Part shown: positions 37,140 to 48,611 of the stretch, one piece after another
How the letters are laid out: each line of letters starts with the position of its first letter
How positions within the stretch are numbered: the stretch's first letter is position 1
Assembly: GCA_963514095.1 (NCBI GenBank)
Contig: OY741266.1
Location: 11,063,797 to 11,127,796 of the forward strand
Source: Eutrigla gurnardus
Lineage: Eukaryota; Chordata; Actinopteri; Perciformes; Triglidae
Length of the DNA: 64,000 nt
Direction of reading: 5' to 3'
Position numbers and translations under genes: made by a program
Notes under the pieces: model-generated
The model's input: the letters and a program-made list of their open reading frames with translations, nothing else
Database searches by the model: none
What the model was told of the DNA's origin: nothing

Positions 37140-37465
37140 TGCGAACTAAAAAGACACTGTGAAAGGATTAAAGTTTGAAGATGAAAACACGACTGAATGA
37201 CTCTAAATGGACCATAATTTACTAAATGAACATCATGCTGGATTGGAGAAGATTTGAAACTAGAGATTGAGACCATAAACTCATGTTTACAATGTTTACT
37301 AGGATAATAAATCCAGTCACAAGTAGGGTCATTAACTCATAGACTTCTATACTTCTTTTTACACGCCCCCTGATGGCTAGCAGAGAGAATGCAGGTTTAA
37401 GGCATTTCTTTTTTGGCTTCACTTTTCAGAACCAGAGGTTGCCGCCTGGTTCAGTGACATTATTT
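37140..37465 (-). repeat. abundant teleost interspersed repeat
   Basis: Read on the minus strand it contains GCTAGCCATCAGGGGGCGTG, ACATGAGTTTATGGTCTCAA and ATGTTCATTTAGTAAATTAT, blocks I recognise from a very common non-coding repeat of percomorph fish. The short open frame within it is not a gene. Boundaries are approximate. Confidence 0.6.
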
Positions 37466-38390
37466 TTTATGTCTGACGGCAACGTTGGACCCTGAAGATG
37501 GATGTGATGGAGAAAAGGATAAATAGTGATACATACGATGAGAAAGCCTGAGAGTCGATGTCAGTCTCCCGTTATGGGCTGCTGCCTGACAGCCCTCCCT
37601 GTCCACTTCTTGACTTAGTTCTGTTGGGAGAGCGAGGCAGTGGCAGCGGTGAAGTGACAGCCTCATATTTAACAGGAGTGCTATGTAGGATGGGGTTCGG
37701 CCTCTCCAGCAAATGAGAGAGGACAGGAGTTTTTGGAAAAGGCTCGGAGTGTGCTTAGAGATATATAGAGTTGGTCAAATTCATATGCAAAGTTCTGCTC
37801 ATGAAATGCTGCTACAACTCTGAAAAGTTCAGAGGTTGGAACGGCTTTATATTGCCTGTCATAAACCATCTTTAAACGTCTCCTTATAGGCAGCCCTCTT
37901 AGCTGCTGCTGCGTGAGTGTGTGTGTTACAGTGTGTGTACGAGTATGTGTGTGCGTGCGTTACACTCTGTGCGCACCTCAAGCCTCCTGCTGATTACCGG
38001 CACACACTGTTCCCTGCACCTTAATGAACAGAATCACCACTGACACACACACTTTCCATTTATTACCCCTGTCTCTCATTATGGAATTTCCTTTGCAATG
38101 TGCTCCTGTGTGTGTGTGTGTGTGTGTGTGTATGCTTGTGTGTCTGTGTGTATGCATTAACTCCGCTCCACCGCCGGGCCCAGGCTTTGATTGGCTGCGG
38201 ATGAGAGCTAAGGCTGGCACAGCAACATTTCCGCAGAAGGCCGTAAAGCAGTAGGCCTGGAGTGCAGGCAGCATCTGCCCCTCGGCTGCTGCCAAGACAC
38301 ACACACACGCGTGCACACACACACATACATTCAGGTGCATGGATTTGAATAAACACTCACTCAGATTGACATACATGTCAGCATGGGCCT

Positions 38391-38692
38391 GATTATCCTG
38401 GACGAAATAATTATGACGTTTATCCCGATTATCATAAAAAAATCTCTTTTGTTAAGAAACATTTGTATTGCGTGTCATAGATAAGACACAAAAAACAATG
38501 AACAAATCTTAAATATGATGTTCATTAATCATAAAGTCTCCCTGCATGAATAAAGAATAACTACATTTAAAAAAATGATCAGACTATATTTTACACTTCT
38601 CTACCACGACAGCGATTATCCTAATAATGGAAATTGACCACGAGTGTTTTTCGTTGCCATCTGTGATAAAATCCTACATTGTCCCGTCCCGG
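38391..38692 (+). repeat. dispersed repeat family T, copy 3
   Basis: Shared blocks are GATTATCCTGGACGAAATAATT, AAAGTCTCCCTGCATGAATA, TTCTCTACCACGACAGCGATT, ATAATGGAAATTGACCACGAG and CCTACATTGTCCCGTCCC. It lies only 1.4 kb from copy 2. Confidence 0.75.
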
Positions 38693-39239
38693 CATATTTG
38701 AGTCAACGCACGCCTGATAATTCACAATCTCTCATGTAGCCCCATCCCTCTGTCCCTCATGCCAACCCATCCTCTCTGCTGGCACCCGTCCGGCATTCTC
38801 TCACTCCGCTGACCTCTCTCCGTCTCTCCTCTTCCATCGCCGCCACAGCTTTGTCCCTCCATAAGCCGTTTCCCTCGGTCTCATATTCAATTCTCTGGAC
38901 CCGCACTCTATTTGTCTTTCCTTTCAGCTGTCCTTCTCTATCACGCTCGCTGAGGTAAACTGTATCTGTGGACCCACTTCTCCAGCGCCGGTGCTCATTT
39001 TCTTCCTTCTCCACCTTTCCTGCCCTGCGACAGCACCACACACTCATTACAGGCCTGCCCTTGTTCTCTCACTCTCTCATACACACACACACACATGGAC
39101 ACGGACATTTTACTCAACACACACACACACTCTGCCACCCACGCTTGGGCTGTTGTGGCCAGGAGATTCTGTCATAACTCAAAGGCTGACCTTTCATAAG
39201 CCACTGCTTCAGACAGATGAATAGCCCTATAGCACTGTG

Positions 39240-39242
<3 letters not shown>

Positions 39243-39311
<69 letters not shown>

Positions 39312-39435
39312 AGAGAGAGTTTGGATTTGATAGTTGTCGGTGAGCATGCTATTGTTTGTGTGTATTCTTGAGTGCACAGAGGGGGGTGGTAATGCATTAT
39401 GGGTTTGAGCCTGTGTGTTAGTGTGTTTGAGTGTA

Positions 39436-39521
<86 letters not shown>
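39243..39521. repeat. paired long (TG)n microsatellites
   Basis: TG tracts at 39243-39307 and about 39438-39521, separated by 130 bp of TG-biased sequence. Confidence 0.96.
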
Positions 39522-39522
<1 letters not shown>

Positions 39523-40444
39523 CTGAACAGTGTGGATATCAAGAAAGTGTAAGAAACTAAGTGAATCGCAGTTTTAAAAATAAATTAAAACCCTTACAAG
39601 CCTGTTATCCGCATTCATTATGTGCCTATTTTTCATTTGGGCGTCGTATAAATAAATGATTAAATTAATAATTAAAATGTGTTTGTATACATTTATATTT
39701 TGTATTTAAGACCATTATTCTCTGTGGGCTTGTTTATCTCGGCGTATGGAGGGCAACTTCACCGAGACCCTCTACGTTCTCGCCTCGGAGGCCCTCCAGC
39801 CATGTGAGCACCCTATTGATAATCAATACAGCTTCTGTCCCACTATTTCTACTTCAAAGGCATTTTACCCCTGTCTCTCTCTCTCCCTCCCTCCCTCTAC
39901 GTCTACCACATGCAGACATGTACGCAGGCACATGCACAAACCCAAGCGAATATACAAATCTGCATATTGATGCATACACTCATGAATATGCATGCACACA
40001 CAAACGCATGCGACATGATAAACTCCGCCTTTTCTCTGGGATGTCTGCTTTTATTTTCCTGGTAAAATCAAAAGTGGCTCTTTTTCCTTCTCTGATCATG
40101 AGCCTAAACGTTTTACTGTCCCCACTGTAATTCTTCTGTTTGTGAGAGTTAACGACAAAGTGCTTTTCATGCTCCTGTAACAAACACAATACCAGGGACA
40201 ATCCTGGGAACACAAAACCTAACGCACTTCAGGTCTGTCTTCCACTGTCTCCATGATATCTACAAAAGCCATGGTAACAACGTTGCCATGACCACCTTAA
40301 ACCGCTGGCAACAGAGTACATGTTGAGAAAGTAATGTAAAAAAGAAAGAAAAGCGAAAGATCTTTTCAAGGACGCAGTGTGAATGGCGGTTTAAAATGTC
40401 ACTTTTTATACTTTATTTAGGCAGAAAGGAGTAAAAAATCTCAA

Positions 40445-40475
<31 letters not shown>

Positions 40476-41209
40476 GAAGCATACACACACCCTGACAGAG
40501 CATCTGCTCATAAGTAGAGATACATTATAGATCATGTTCCCACTCAGAGCTTGTGACTGAGCCAGACTGGAGCTGAAATGCTGAGATGGTGTTTCAACGT
40601 CGGTCAAAAGAGAGCAAAGGATTGTCACAGGTGACATATGGATTGACATTTACCCTGCTGCTAGGTTAGCACGTGGAAATACTGCTGGACTTCTCCTGGG
40701 TTCGATTGACAGTAACGCATACGTATGCATCAGTTTCATTAATTTAAAACTTACACATTGTAATATATGCGGTGTACTTCACACTGAAGACACATGTCAC
40801 TTCTGTCACACGTGCCTTTTTTTTCGAGGATTAAAATAGAAAGCCAATAGTTCAGCTCACAGGTTCTCCTCCATCTTGGCTTCGCTGCATTTAAATAAAC
40901 ATTGTGGAGGAGTTCAAAAAGTTCAAAGCAGACGGAGATTTTCTTTTGCAGATTAATTGTGACTTACTAAAGAAAGAGTCTTGAGGGTTCTACTTTCGGC
41001 TCTTTCACCATACATTTGGAGCAGGTGTTTGTGGAGCCTGATCTCCAGAAACATGTCATGTTTATTTGGAGTTGGGGGATTGTTTTGGACTTGTACACAT
41101 TTTATCTTTGTCACTTTATGTTCTTTCAAAGGGATGGGTATAGTTCCACCTGGAGAAAGTACAATACCCCGTCATTTCTCATCCTAACTAGACCGGCGTG
41201 ACAGAACAC

Positions 41210-41545
41210 CGACTAACTGTTCCAACAGCAAATCCCTGGATAACGCTGGCTTTTACTTTTCTGGATAATTCAGCTTGGATGCATTTATTACGGCAGGTTG
41301 AGCAGGGTAATTGCATATTACTATGATAACAATACTATTTAGCTCCATTAGAGAAAGAAATATTTGCTTAATTATTTGCTAAACTGGCCCTGACCAAGAA
41401 AGCTAATAAATACAGTTCTGAATCTATATTTCTGTTTGCCCTCACCCCTGAATTATTATACTGCTTAGTCTGGTAATTTTTAATTAAATCCCAGTCTCCT
41501 CATCCAAATGTCTTTCTCCTTCAGGGCATCGCATTTGTTTTTTAA
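41210..41545. promoter_or_regulatory. candidate conserved non-coding block
   Basis: A microsatellite-free, AT-rich block with dense homeodomain and POU-type words (TAATTGCATATTAC, TTAATTATTTGC, TTTTTAATTAAATC). Composition differs from the surrounding repeat-rich DNA. Function is inferred only. Confidence 0.3.
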
Positions 41546-41819
41546 ATAAACCCTTTTTTCTCCTTCCCTTGGTGTGAAATCTGAGTCATGAAGTTATTTG
41601 TCTAATGGAAGGGAAGGACCCTTTAACCTCATCCAGTACATGATGAACTTCTGCTGCACAGAAAAGTCAGAGTGGAAGGAGCGCTGGCATTAGAGCGCTG
41701 GATACACTCCTCAAGATTACATTCAAACACTAAAAAAAGAACAACTCGTTATTTCTTTCTTTTCTGCAGAACATCAAGGGGACAACTAGGCTAAACTAGG
41801 CACTGATAGAATTTATCAT

Positions 41820-42465
41820 AGACATCCATCCATCCATCCATCCATCCATCCATCCATTCATCCATCCGTGGGGCAGCAGGCTTAGAAGGGCACTCCTCTC
41901 CCCAGCAACGCTTTCCAGTTCCTTCTGGGGGACCCCGAGGCATTCCCAGGCTAGATGGACTACATAATCCCTCCAGTGTTTCCACTTCCCAGTTGGATGT
42001 GCCTGAATCACCTCTAATGGGAGGCGTCCTAATTAGATGCCCGAACCACCTCAACTGGCTCCTTTCAATGCGAAGGAGAAGCTCCACTGCCAGTTCCCTC
42101 CGGATGTCTGAGCTCCTTCACCCGTCTTTAAGGCTGAGCCCCGTCACCCTACGGAGGAAGCTCATTTCGGCCGCTTGTATCTGTGACCTCCTTCTTTCGG
42201 TCACAACCCAAACCTCATGACTGGATGTAAGGATTGGACCCTAGATGGACTAGTAAATCAAACTTTCCCGCTCAGCTCCCTCTTCACCACAACGGTCTGG
42301 TACAACGCCTGCATCACTGCTGCCGACACACCAAACCATCTCACGATCCATTTTTCCCTCACTCGTGAACAAGACCTCGAGATAATGAACTCCCCCGCTC
42401 GGGACAGTGACTCACTCCCAACCCACCGGTTTCCAACGAGCACCATGGCCTGTAGACAGCGTTAC
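41820..42465 (-). mobile_element. LINE 3'-end fragment (teleost RTE/Rex-like non-LTR retrotransposon)
   Basis: On the minus strand, broken frames give RIERSQLRWFGHLIRTPP, the C-terminal block QLRWFGHL...P of fish LINE ORFs, then WRDYVVHLAWECLGVPQKEL and ESVAGERSALLSLLPH. These are followed by a (GGAT)n 3' tail (CATC units on the + strand, about 41825-41861). The part toward 42465 matches the upstream coding region of the same family. Frameshifts and 5' truncation show that it is dead. The exact clade is not certain. Confidence 0.85.
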
Positions 42466-42899
42466 ACAAAGTTGAAAGTTTCTCCTAACATGATTGTTAA
42501 GGGAGTCTGGGTATTTTCTCCAAAATCAAATGGTTGCTGTTAATAATTTGTTTAATTTGACACACCGTCAATGAAGATGTGTGTTTTTCATAAATGCAGT
42601 GTGGAAACTAAGGTTTTTTGCGTTATTGTGGTTATACAGGATACATATATTATTTTCAAACATTCAACAGTTGTTCATTAGCAATAATTCTTAATCATAC
42701 TGGCAGTTTGTCAATACAAAATAATAAAAAATAAAACCCAGAAATGTCTGTGATGTACCCATTAAAAGACTCGGACCTGCTGATGATTCCTGAACTGAGC
42801 TGTAGTTAATGCTCGTTCATACACAACAGGATGCACAGACTGACTAAAATGTGAACGGACATTCTAGCGACTGAAGCACTTTTAATTCTATAATGTCTA

Positions 42900-43345
42900 C
42901 GATCATGTGGTCACGCATACAGCGATAAACACACTGTAGCATAATTCACTGCATCGGCTCGGCGTGAATCTGCAGTGGGAGGAGCCTGGACGCTGTGAGA
43001 AGGACTCGCCCTCCAGTCTGTTTATGTTTGGTTCTGCTAATCGACACATTTAGGCGATGCTGTTGTAACTTAAATATTTGAAGTGTATCCTCAGATGAAC
43101 CCGACAAATCCTGGTCCATTAAGCTGTATTAACCCGTGTAATAAACCAACTAGCATGCTACAGCCGACAACAACTATTGGGCCGCCAAAACATTCCAGGT
43201 AAAACTTGGATGCAGATAAAAATAGTAGATACAAACAGCTGTTTGGGTCACAAGGTGTCCCAAAACGATGAGGCTAACCAAACCGAATACCATGTAGAGA
43301 AAATGTCCGATACGAGTATGTGAACCGCTACACCCCTACTCACTC
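42900..43345. mobile_element. possible hAT-like right end (TGTGAACCGCTACACCCCT)
   Basis: The segment ends GAATACCATGTAGAGAAAATG...TATGTGAACCGCTACACCCCT, which resembles the terminus of fish hAT-derived repeats that end ...CTACACCCCTA. No matching left end was found, so the extent is a guess. Confidence 0.3.
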
Positions 43346-43914
43346 GACCGTCCCTGCTGCAAACGTAAGGTATCACTGAATATCTCATCTAGCATGAAAT
43401 TGGCAGCTCCCTATGAGTCTTCTGTGATTTCAGTGACACATAGACAATGATGTAGTAGATACAGTCGAGAGAGAGGTCACATGATAGCACCTTAATACGA
43501 TCTCTTCATCTCTATATTCTAGCAGAGAAGGAATTACTGATAGAAAACAGAGACGCGGCATCATGGTAACTTAATAACGCTCCCTCCTCCCGGGCCCGTC
43601 TAAGCTGCTGACTCTGCAGAGCTTTGCATTGACCGGCGTTCTAATTATAGACCACACGTGAACTTGTTTGACTGGTATGCGATTGTGTGCACGTCCTTTC
43701 CTTTGTCGTCCCCAGGAGAGTTTGAACAGGCGTGTCTGTGTGAGGGACGTCCACCCACATACAGGCTCAGTGTGTACGCAGCTTTGCACGTGGAGTAAAA
43801 GTCCCTGCGGATACATGTGAGTCACTTTGGGCCAGGCTCTTTTATTTATTTATTTTATTTATCGCTAATCCCCATTTCTGGCCAAAATTACAGGATGAAT
43901 CATCTTCATCCATG

Positions 43915-44095
43915 GGAATTTTGGGAGGAGGGGGAGGGAGAAGAGGAGGAGGAGAGATGGAGAGAGACTTAAAGGATGTAAGGGAGGAGGCAGATGCAGG
44001 AGTTAGGAGGAGGTGGGACTCTAGGGGGCTATAGAGGTGAAGGCAAAAAGTGAAAATAGAAGAGTCGGAAGAAAAAGCAGCACTGAGGAAGATAG
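43915..44095. repeat. purine-rich tract
   Basis: GGGAGGAGGGGGAGGGAGAA-type sequence on the + strand, almost free of long pyrimidine runs. No gene is visible. Confidence 0.75.
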
Positions 44096-44602
44096 GGAGA
44101 CAGCAGCTTTGTACAAAATGTCCAAAGGCAAAAATGTGAGTGGAGCCGGTCCGGAGGGCTGTCACAGAGAGAAGCCTTGCCATCATCATCCTAATGGTGC
44201 ACACTAACAGCAAACGTACGAGCAGTACAGGCACTCATTGTCCTGCACTTGGATAGAAGCGAAGGAAGTCATTGTGTAAAGAGAAAAGTTGAAATCGCAC
44301 AGTTTCTCACCTCCTCCAAGCACAGCCATTCGCTTTCTGATGTGGGCGTGCTCGTCGGATTTCCGGTTTCGGAAAGTTACAGAAAGTGTCCGAAAGTGTG
44401 TGTGTGTGGCGGCAGGAGGTTTCAGATGCTGGTTTCATGACCCGGCTCTCCAGCCATGACAAAAAAACGTGAAGATACACAGTTTTAAACTAAGATGGCC
44501 AAACATTGAAGTGGATCTGAGAGAGAGTCAGAGGGCTGGGACAATCAGATCTTTATAGCCCTGGCCAGGTGTTACCAGGTGAGCTGATTGAGCTCGACCC
44601 AC

Positions 44603-44605
<3 letters not shown>

Positions 44606-44642
<37 letters not shown>
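44606..44642. repeat. (GA)n microsatellite
   Basis: About 18 GA units just left of the nested transposon cluster. Confidence 0.95.
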
Positions 44643-44643
<1 letters not shown>

Positions 44644-45573
44644 AGACCCTGCTGAACAGAAGGGCCGTGGGAAAAACCTGTGAAAACACTTGGATGGGTC
44701 AGACTTTCATCCTGGATATGATGATATCTCAGTGTTTCCCCTACCATTGTACAGGCCTGGCGGGGTCGCCAGGCCAAGGAGACCTGCCGCCAGGCCGAAA
44801 GAAAAAAAATCAATATGCCAAAATTAAGCCACCTATCAATTCATTCATAAATCGATAATCATTTACATTAGGAGCGCATTCGCGCAGCACAGTGTAAACT
44901 TGCTCTGCAAGACGCACGGCCCCAACAATCCTCCCTGCGCGCTCCAGCTACGTTCTTCTTCGTGGACTTTACGCTTGATGTTGTGCTGATGCCGTTCCAT
45001 CTCGTTGAACCACCACGATGCCGCTTTCTACTTTGAAAACTCGGCAAGTTGACCCTGTATTTTGATAAGCTGTTGCACTCTTCAGACTCGTGGTGTGAGC
45101 GGAACCAGACCGGAACCGGACCGGAACCAGGACCGAAACCAGACCGGCACTTTATAATAAAAATGCTGTGTGCCTCCGTCCAAAATCCACTGCGCTCACG
45201 CTGCCTGCTCGCACAGATCCGCTTGTGCTCACGTGCGCTGATGCAGGTCGAGTGTTAGGTACAAATATATGCAGACGCCGCTCCTTCAAAACAACATCAA
45301 GCCATGCGAAGTATTAGGACGTGATGACGTATGTACAACCGGCTAACGGGCCAAAGCCGGAGCAGTGTGTTGGGACCTAACCGTTAGGGCTACACAATGC
45401 GGCCTACAGAAGCCTACACATGCGGCCAGGACAAAGGGACAAAGGGGATTAAAAACTACACCGCCATTTTAGTTTCACATCTCACCCAGGTGAGAGATGC
45501 GACGCCACCCAACCATCCTATTGGCTGACATCTTCAGGGAACCCCGGGGGGTCCCCTGGAGCGGCCTGAGCTT

Positions 45574-45579
45574 TATAAA
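45574..45579 (+). promoter_or_regulatory. TATA box of the solo LTR
   Basis: TATAAA lies about 50 bp downstream of an inverted CCAAT box (ATTGG, 45519-45523) inside the LTR. Confidence 0.6.
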
Positions 45580-46590
45580 CCGAAGCCGCCCGGAGAACGC
45601 TCTTATTCACTCTTACTCCGACTCCTACTCTGGCCTCTTCCTACAACCGGCGCAACACCACGTTGCAACGGGAGGCGACCCCCTCCCGCAGCGCACCGCT
45701 GCAACAAGAGGAACCAAGCCGGTTCCTGCCGTCCAGCTACCAGACGCTGTCTGAAGTAAGCTGACTAAATCGCCAAGCCGCGATTATATCGCCGTCCGTG
45801 GAAGAAAGAAACACGGACTGTTTTCTTTATTTGAGTTTGATCAACGAGAGGAAACCCGCTCCGCTCTCGTCTGGACGAAGCCGACTCATCACGTCCCCCG
45901 CTGACGCCGGGGACTCACGAACCACCGCCGTTACGGAACGCCGTCATCGTCTTACGCAACGATACCAGTAAGAGGCTATCAGTCTGGGCAGAGACATAAG
46001 TGATAGTGTAGGATATGCTTGTAATTCTTGTTAATGTGTTTTAAGTTCTGATCGCGGACCGCCGAGTCCGTTGGTTCATGTGCTGCTGTATTTGAATGCT
46101 GATCGTGATCGCCGCTGGGTTGATTTCTGTAACAGTGTTTTCGACTAACCTCCGCCATATTCGCGAGCTCAGAAAGCCTCTACTATCAGTTAAAAGACCG
46201 GTCTCGCGGAATAAACGCCAGTTTATTCACTCGAGCCCGTGTGATAGCGGCACGCTTTCTGTCCCTCCGAATATCGCTCGCGCATCCTCTCTCTCTTTGT
46301 TTGTACACACATACACGCCGCACACACGTGTCCTAAGCCAGCTGTTCCCGGCGGGCGCTAGGGACATAGCTACATCTGGTGGCTACATACGGCTATCTCT
46401 CTCTCTCTCTCTCTCTCTCTCGACACGCACGCACACACACACGCACACGCACGCACACACACACATACGCACACACACACTCCACGTGTGTCTCTCCCTT
46501 TGTTTAAGCTTAGCTTTGTGTGTTAGGTAGTTAGGTAATAAGGCTTTGTTAATTGCAGTGTTATTGATTGTGATCATTATAACTGATTTT

Positions 46591-46596
46591 AATAAA
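46591..46596 (+). terminator. poly(A) signal of the solo LTR
   Basis: AATAAA in AT-rich sequence in the 3' part of the LTR, followed about 30 bp later by a GT-rich stretch (CTTGTGCTTGTTGTGT). Confidence 0.55.
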
Positions 46597-47660
46597 TCTT
46601 ATTATATTATAACTAGCGGTCTCTTGTGCTTGTTGTGTATATGTCACTGGATAACAGCAGGTTGTGAAGGCTAGTGCTTGAATTTCACGCCTTTTAATTG
46701 TTCGATTGGTTTTGTACTCCTATGCCAATGATCACGATGATTGGCATGTGAGTATAAACCTTTTATATTGAGACTGAAAACAGTTTTAGGTTATCTTTTC
46801 CCTGATCCCAGGGTGGTGCCCCGTTTATTCATGATTATATCATGATAATATATTAAATATAATTATTAATACCGATAATCATATTGATATTAATAATTAA
46901 CTGTTGATAACCAAATCTGCTCCTGCTACAACCCCAACAAGTGTGAATGCAAAGCGGGGGACTCCCTGTGGGGGAGGATTGTTTTTGATAAGCTGAACTA
47001 TTAAGCTGTTGAGTAAACCTATAACTTATATGTTACTTGATAAAATAAGACAATATATGCACTCATATGTCGTTATAGTGTTTTACAGTATCTGTAGCTA
47101 TTAATGTGATGCTCATCATTTTCAAGCCATATTTTTCCGGACCCTAATTTTGGATCATTTCCATCAACCGGCACCTTAATAAGTTCTCTCCTTGTGATCT
47201 TGAATACACTCTGGTTGAACAAAAACGGTGAATGTAAATATAATAACTGCAGAATTGCAGACTGCTTGCTGTGGATTTAATCCAACTGCACCAATACACC
47301 ATCCCACGCGTCTCGTCTGTTGAGGGTTTTTTCGGTGGCTACCACCGGGCCTGAAAAAAATTCTAGGGGAAACACTGTATCTTCTAATGTCCCACACCTG
47401 ATCTGGGCCAAGACTTCCTTTTCTGTACTCGTTGCTTAAGGTCCCATTAAGGCTCATTATGCTTCCATTTCGTGCGTAAATAGAGACGTGAGTTATCAAC
47501 ATTCTAAACGTCACTGCCCTCATGCTTTCATGCGTCCTCTACGTTGGAATGGACGTTGAGCAAAACATCCTCTAGAGGGTGTCGTTCACATTAAAAAGTT
47601 ACTCCAATAAAGTTTAAAAAAAAAAAAGTTTATCACAACAACAAACATGGGTACTGGATA

Positions 47661-47945
47661 ATGGAGGCGATAACGATCCTGCATCTATTGAGAAGGAAGC
47701 AAAATCGCAGGCAGCGTTGTAGACGTCCCGAGTGTGACGGAGAATTCCAGTCATTGGTTTTACCGATGAGAGAAATTGACGACGAACGTCATTTTCAGTA
47801 TATCAGGATGACGTCGGGGCTTTCGATGACTGGCTTTGCCGGGTGGCTGCTCACATTAAGCATGGGAACTCGCACAATTCACCGGTGACGCCGGCTGAGT
47901 GACTAGCGGTCACCATTCGCTTCCTCGCGTCAGGGATCAGTCATT
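47661..47945 (+). pseudogene. Harbinger-type transposase N-terminal relic
   Basis: One frame reads EFQSLVLPMREIDDERHFQY then IRMTSG, matching the N-terminal block of PIF/Harbinger transposases (LV.PLRE.D.ERHFQYFRMS). A frameshift near 47820 moves to FDDWLCRVAAHIKHGNSHNS then PVTPAE, followed by a stop, then LAVTIRFLASGISHF. The frameshift, the stop and the absence of the DDE catalytic region mean that it is inactive. Confidence 0.85.
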
Positions 47946-47968
47946 TTTAAAACGTTTTTCTTAATTTC

Positions 47969-48103
47969 CGTCCATCCATCCATCGTCTACCGCTTATCCT
48001 GTATTCAGGGTCGTGCGGGGGCTGGAGCCGATCCCAGCTATCATTGGGCGAAGGCAGGGTACACCTGGACAGGACGCCAATATCGCAGGGCCCGTTTTTT
48101 AAT
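47969..48103 (-). mobile_element. LINE 3' tail fragment nested in the Harbinger element
   Basis: On the + strand it starts TCCATCCATCCATCGTCTACCGCTTATCC and continues GGGGCTGGAGCCGATCCCAGCT and GGCGAAGGCAGGGTACACCTGGACAG, the hallmark 3' end of a very common teleost LINE. It is inserted in the reverse direction (tail at the left). Only about 135 bp remain. Confidence 0.85.
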
Positions 48104-48579
48104 CTGTGTGTGCTATTCACAGCACTTTCTGTGCATTGCCCGACACTGCCCCCACGATTTCCGTTTGGTCCGTATCGGTACGCATTCCGCAAGCTTGCAG
48201 GATACGGAAAGAAATACGGACGAAATGTATGCAGAGAACGGACAGAAGGCTCCGTCCGTATCCGTATGCGTGTCTAGCGTAGAGCATCAATGAGCCTTAA
48301 GTCTGGAGTTGGAGTTGAGAGACAGTCTTCTTTTCAATACATGTGAATGTGGAGACCAACTATGTTTCTATTAGTGACTACAGCTTATTTCTTGATATAA
48401 AATTGTTTATTATGTAAACATCCATCTTCTTGAAATGACAGGCCAAGATGTAAACAGTCTGTCATTGTGAATGACGAGAGGAATTACAATCTACATTTTG
48501 GCGACATGAAAAGAAATTAATTAAACACTCCGCCCACCAAATTCTGTTCTCAAACACTTCAAAGAGTCGTTCACTGTGT

Positions 48580-48611
<32 letters not shown>

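Larger units (their letters stand above)
45368..46939 (+). mobile_element. solo LTR of an LTR retroelement / endogenous retrovirus
   Basis: 1572 bp starting TGTTGGG and ending CCCAACA (perfect 7-bp inverted ends, TG...CA). It is flanked by the 4-bp duplication AGTG (45364-45367 and 46940-46943). U3 has a CCAAT-type ATTGG (45519-45523) and a TATAAA at 45574-45579. An AATAAA poly(A) signal is at 46591-46596. If these are used, the R region would be about 1 kb, unusually long. It contains (CT)n and (CA)n runs (about 46395-46480) and a small hairpin ATGCCAAT/ATTGGCAT near 46721-46745. There is no internal coding region, so it arose by LTR-LTR recombination. A 4-bp duplication occurs in several retrovirus lineages; lineage not resolved. 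Confidence 0.85.
44730..47377. mobile_element. hAT-like non-autonomous DNA transposon, interrupted by a solo LTR
   Basis: The left end CAGTGTTTCCCCTA at 44730 and the right end TAGGGGAAACACTG ending at 47377 are perfect 14-bp inverted repeats. Similarity continues inward (ACAGGCCTGGCGG against CAGGCCCGGTGG). The 5-bp direct repeat TATCT flanks both ends (44725-44729 and 47378-47382). Without the inserted LTR and its duplicated 4 bp the element is about 1.07 kb. No transposase frame is present, so it needs an autonomous relative. Superfamily is inferred from the CAGTG..CACTG termini; the 5-bp duplication differs from the usual 8 bp of hAT. Confidence 0.8.
47451..48296 (+). mobile_element. decayed PIF/Harbinger transposon
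   Basis: Inverted ends GGCTCATTATGCT (47451) and AGCATCAATGAGCC (ending 48296) are each flanked by TTAA. Inside is a Harbinger transposase relic (next entry). Part of the interior (47969-48103) is a LINE tail. The true target duplication is ambiguous because TTAA is palindromic. Confidence 0.75.

Noticed and set aside
45497..45754. 85-residue frame in the solo LTR as a possible viral accessory protein
   Set aside because: It spans the expected R/U5 region just after the TATA box, has no recognisable domain and is likely non-coding LTR sequence.
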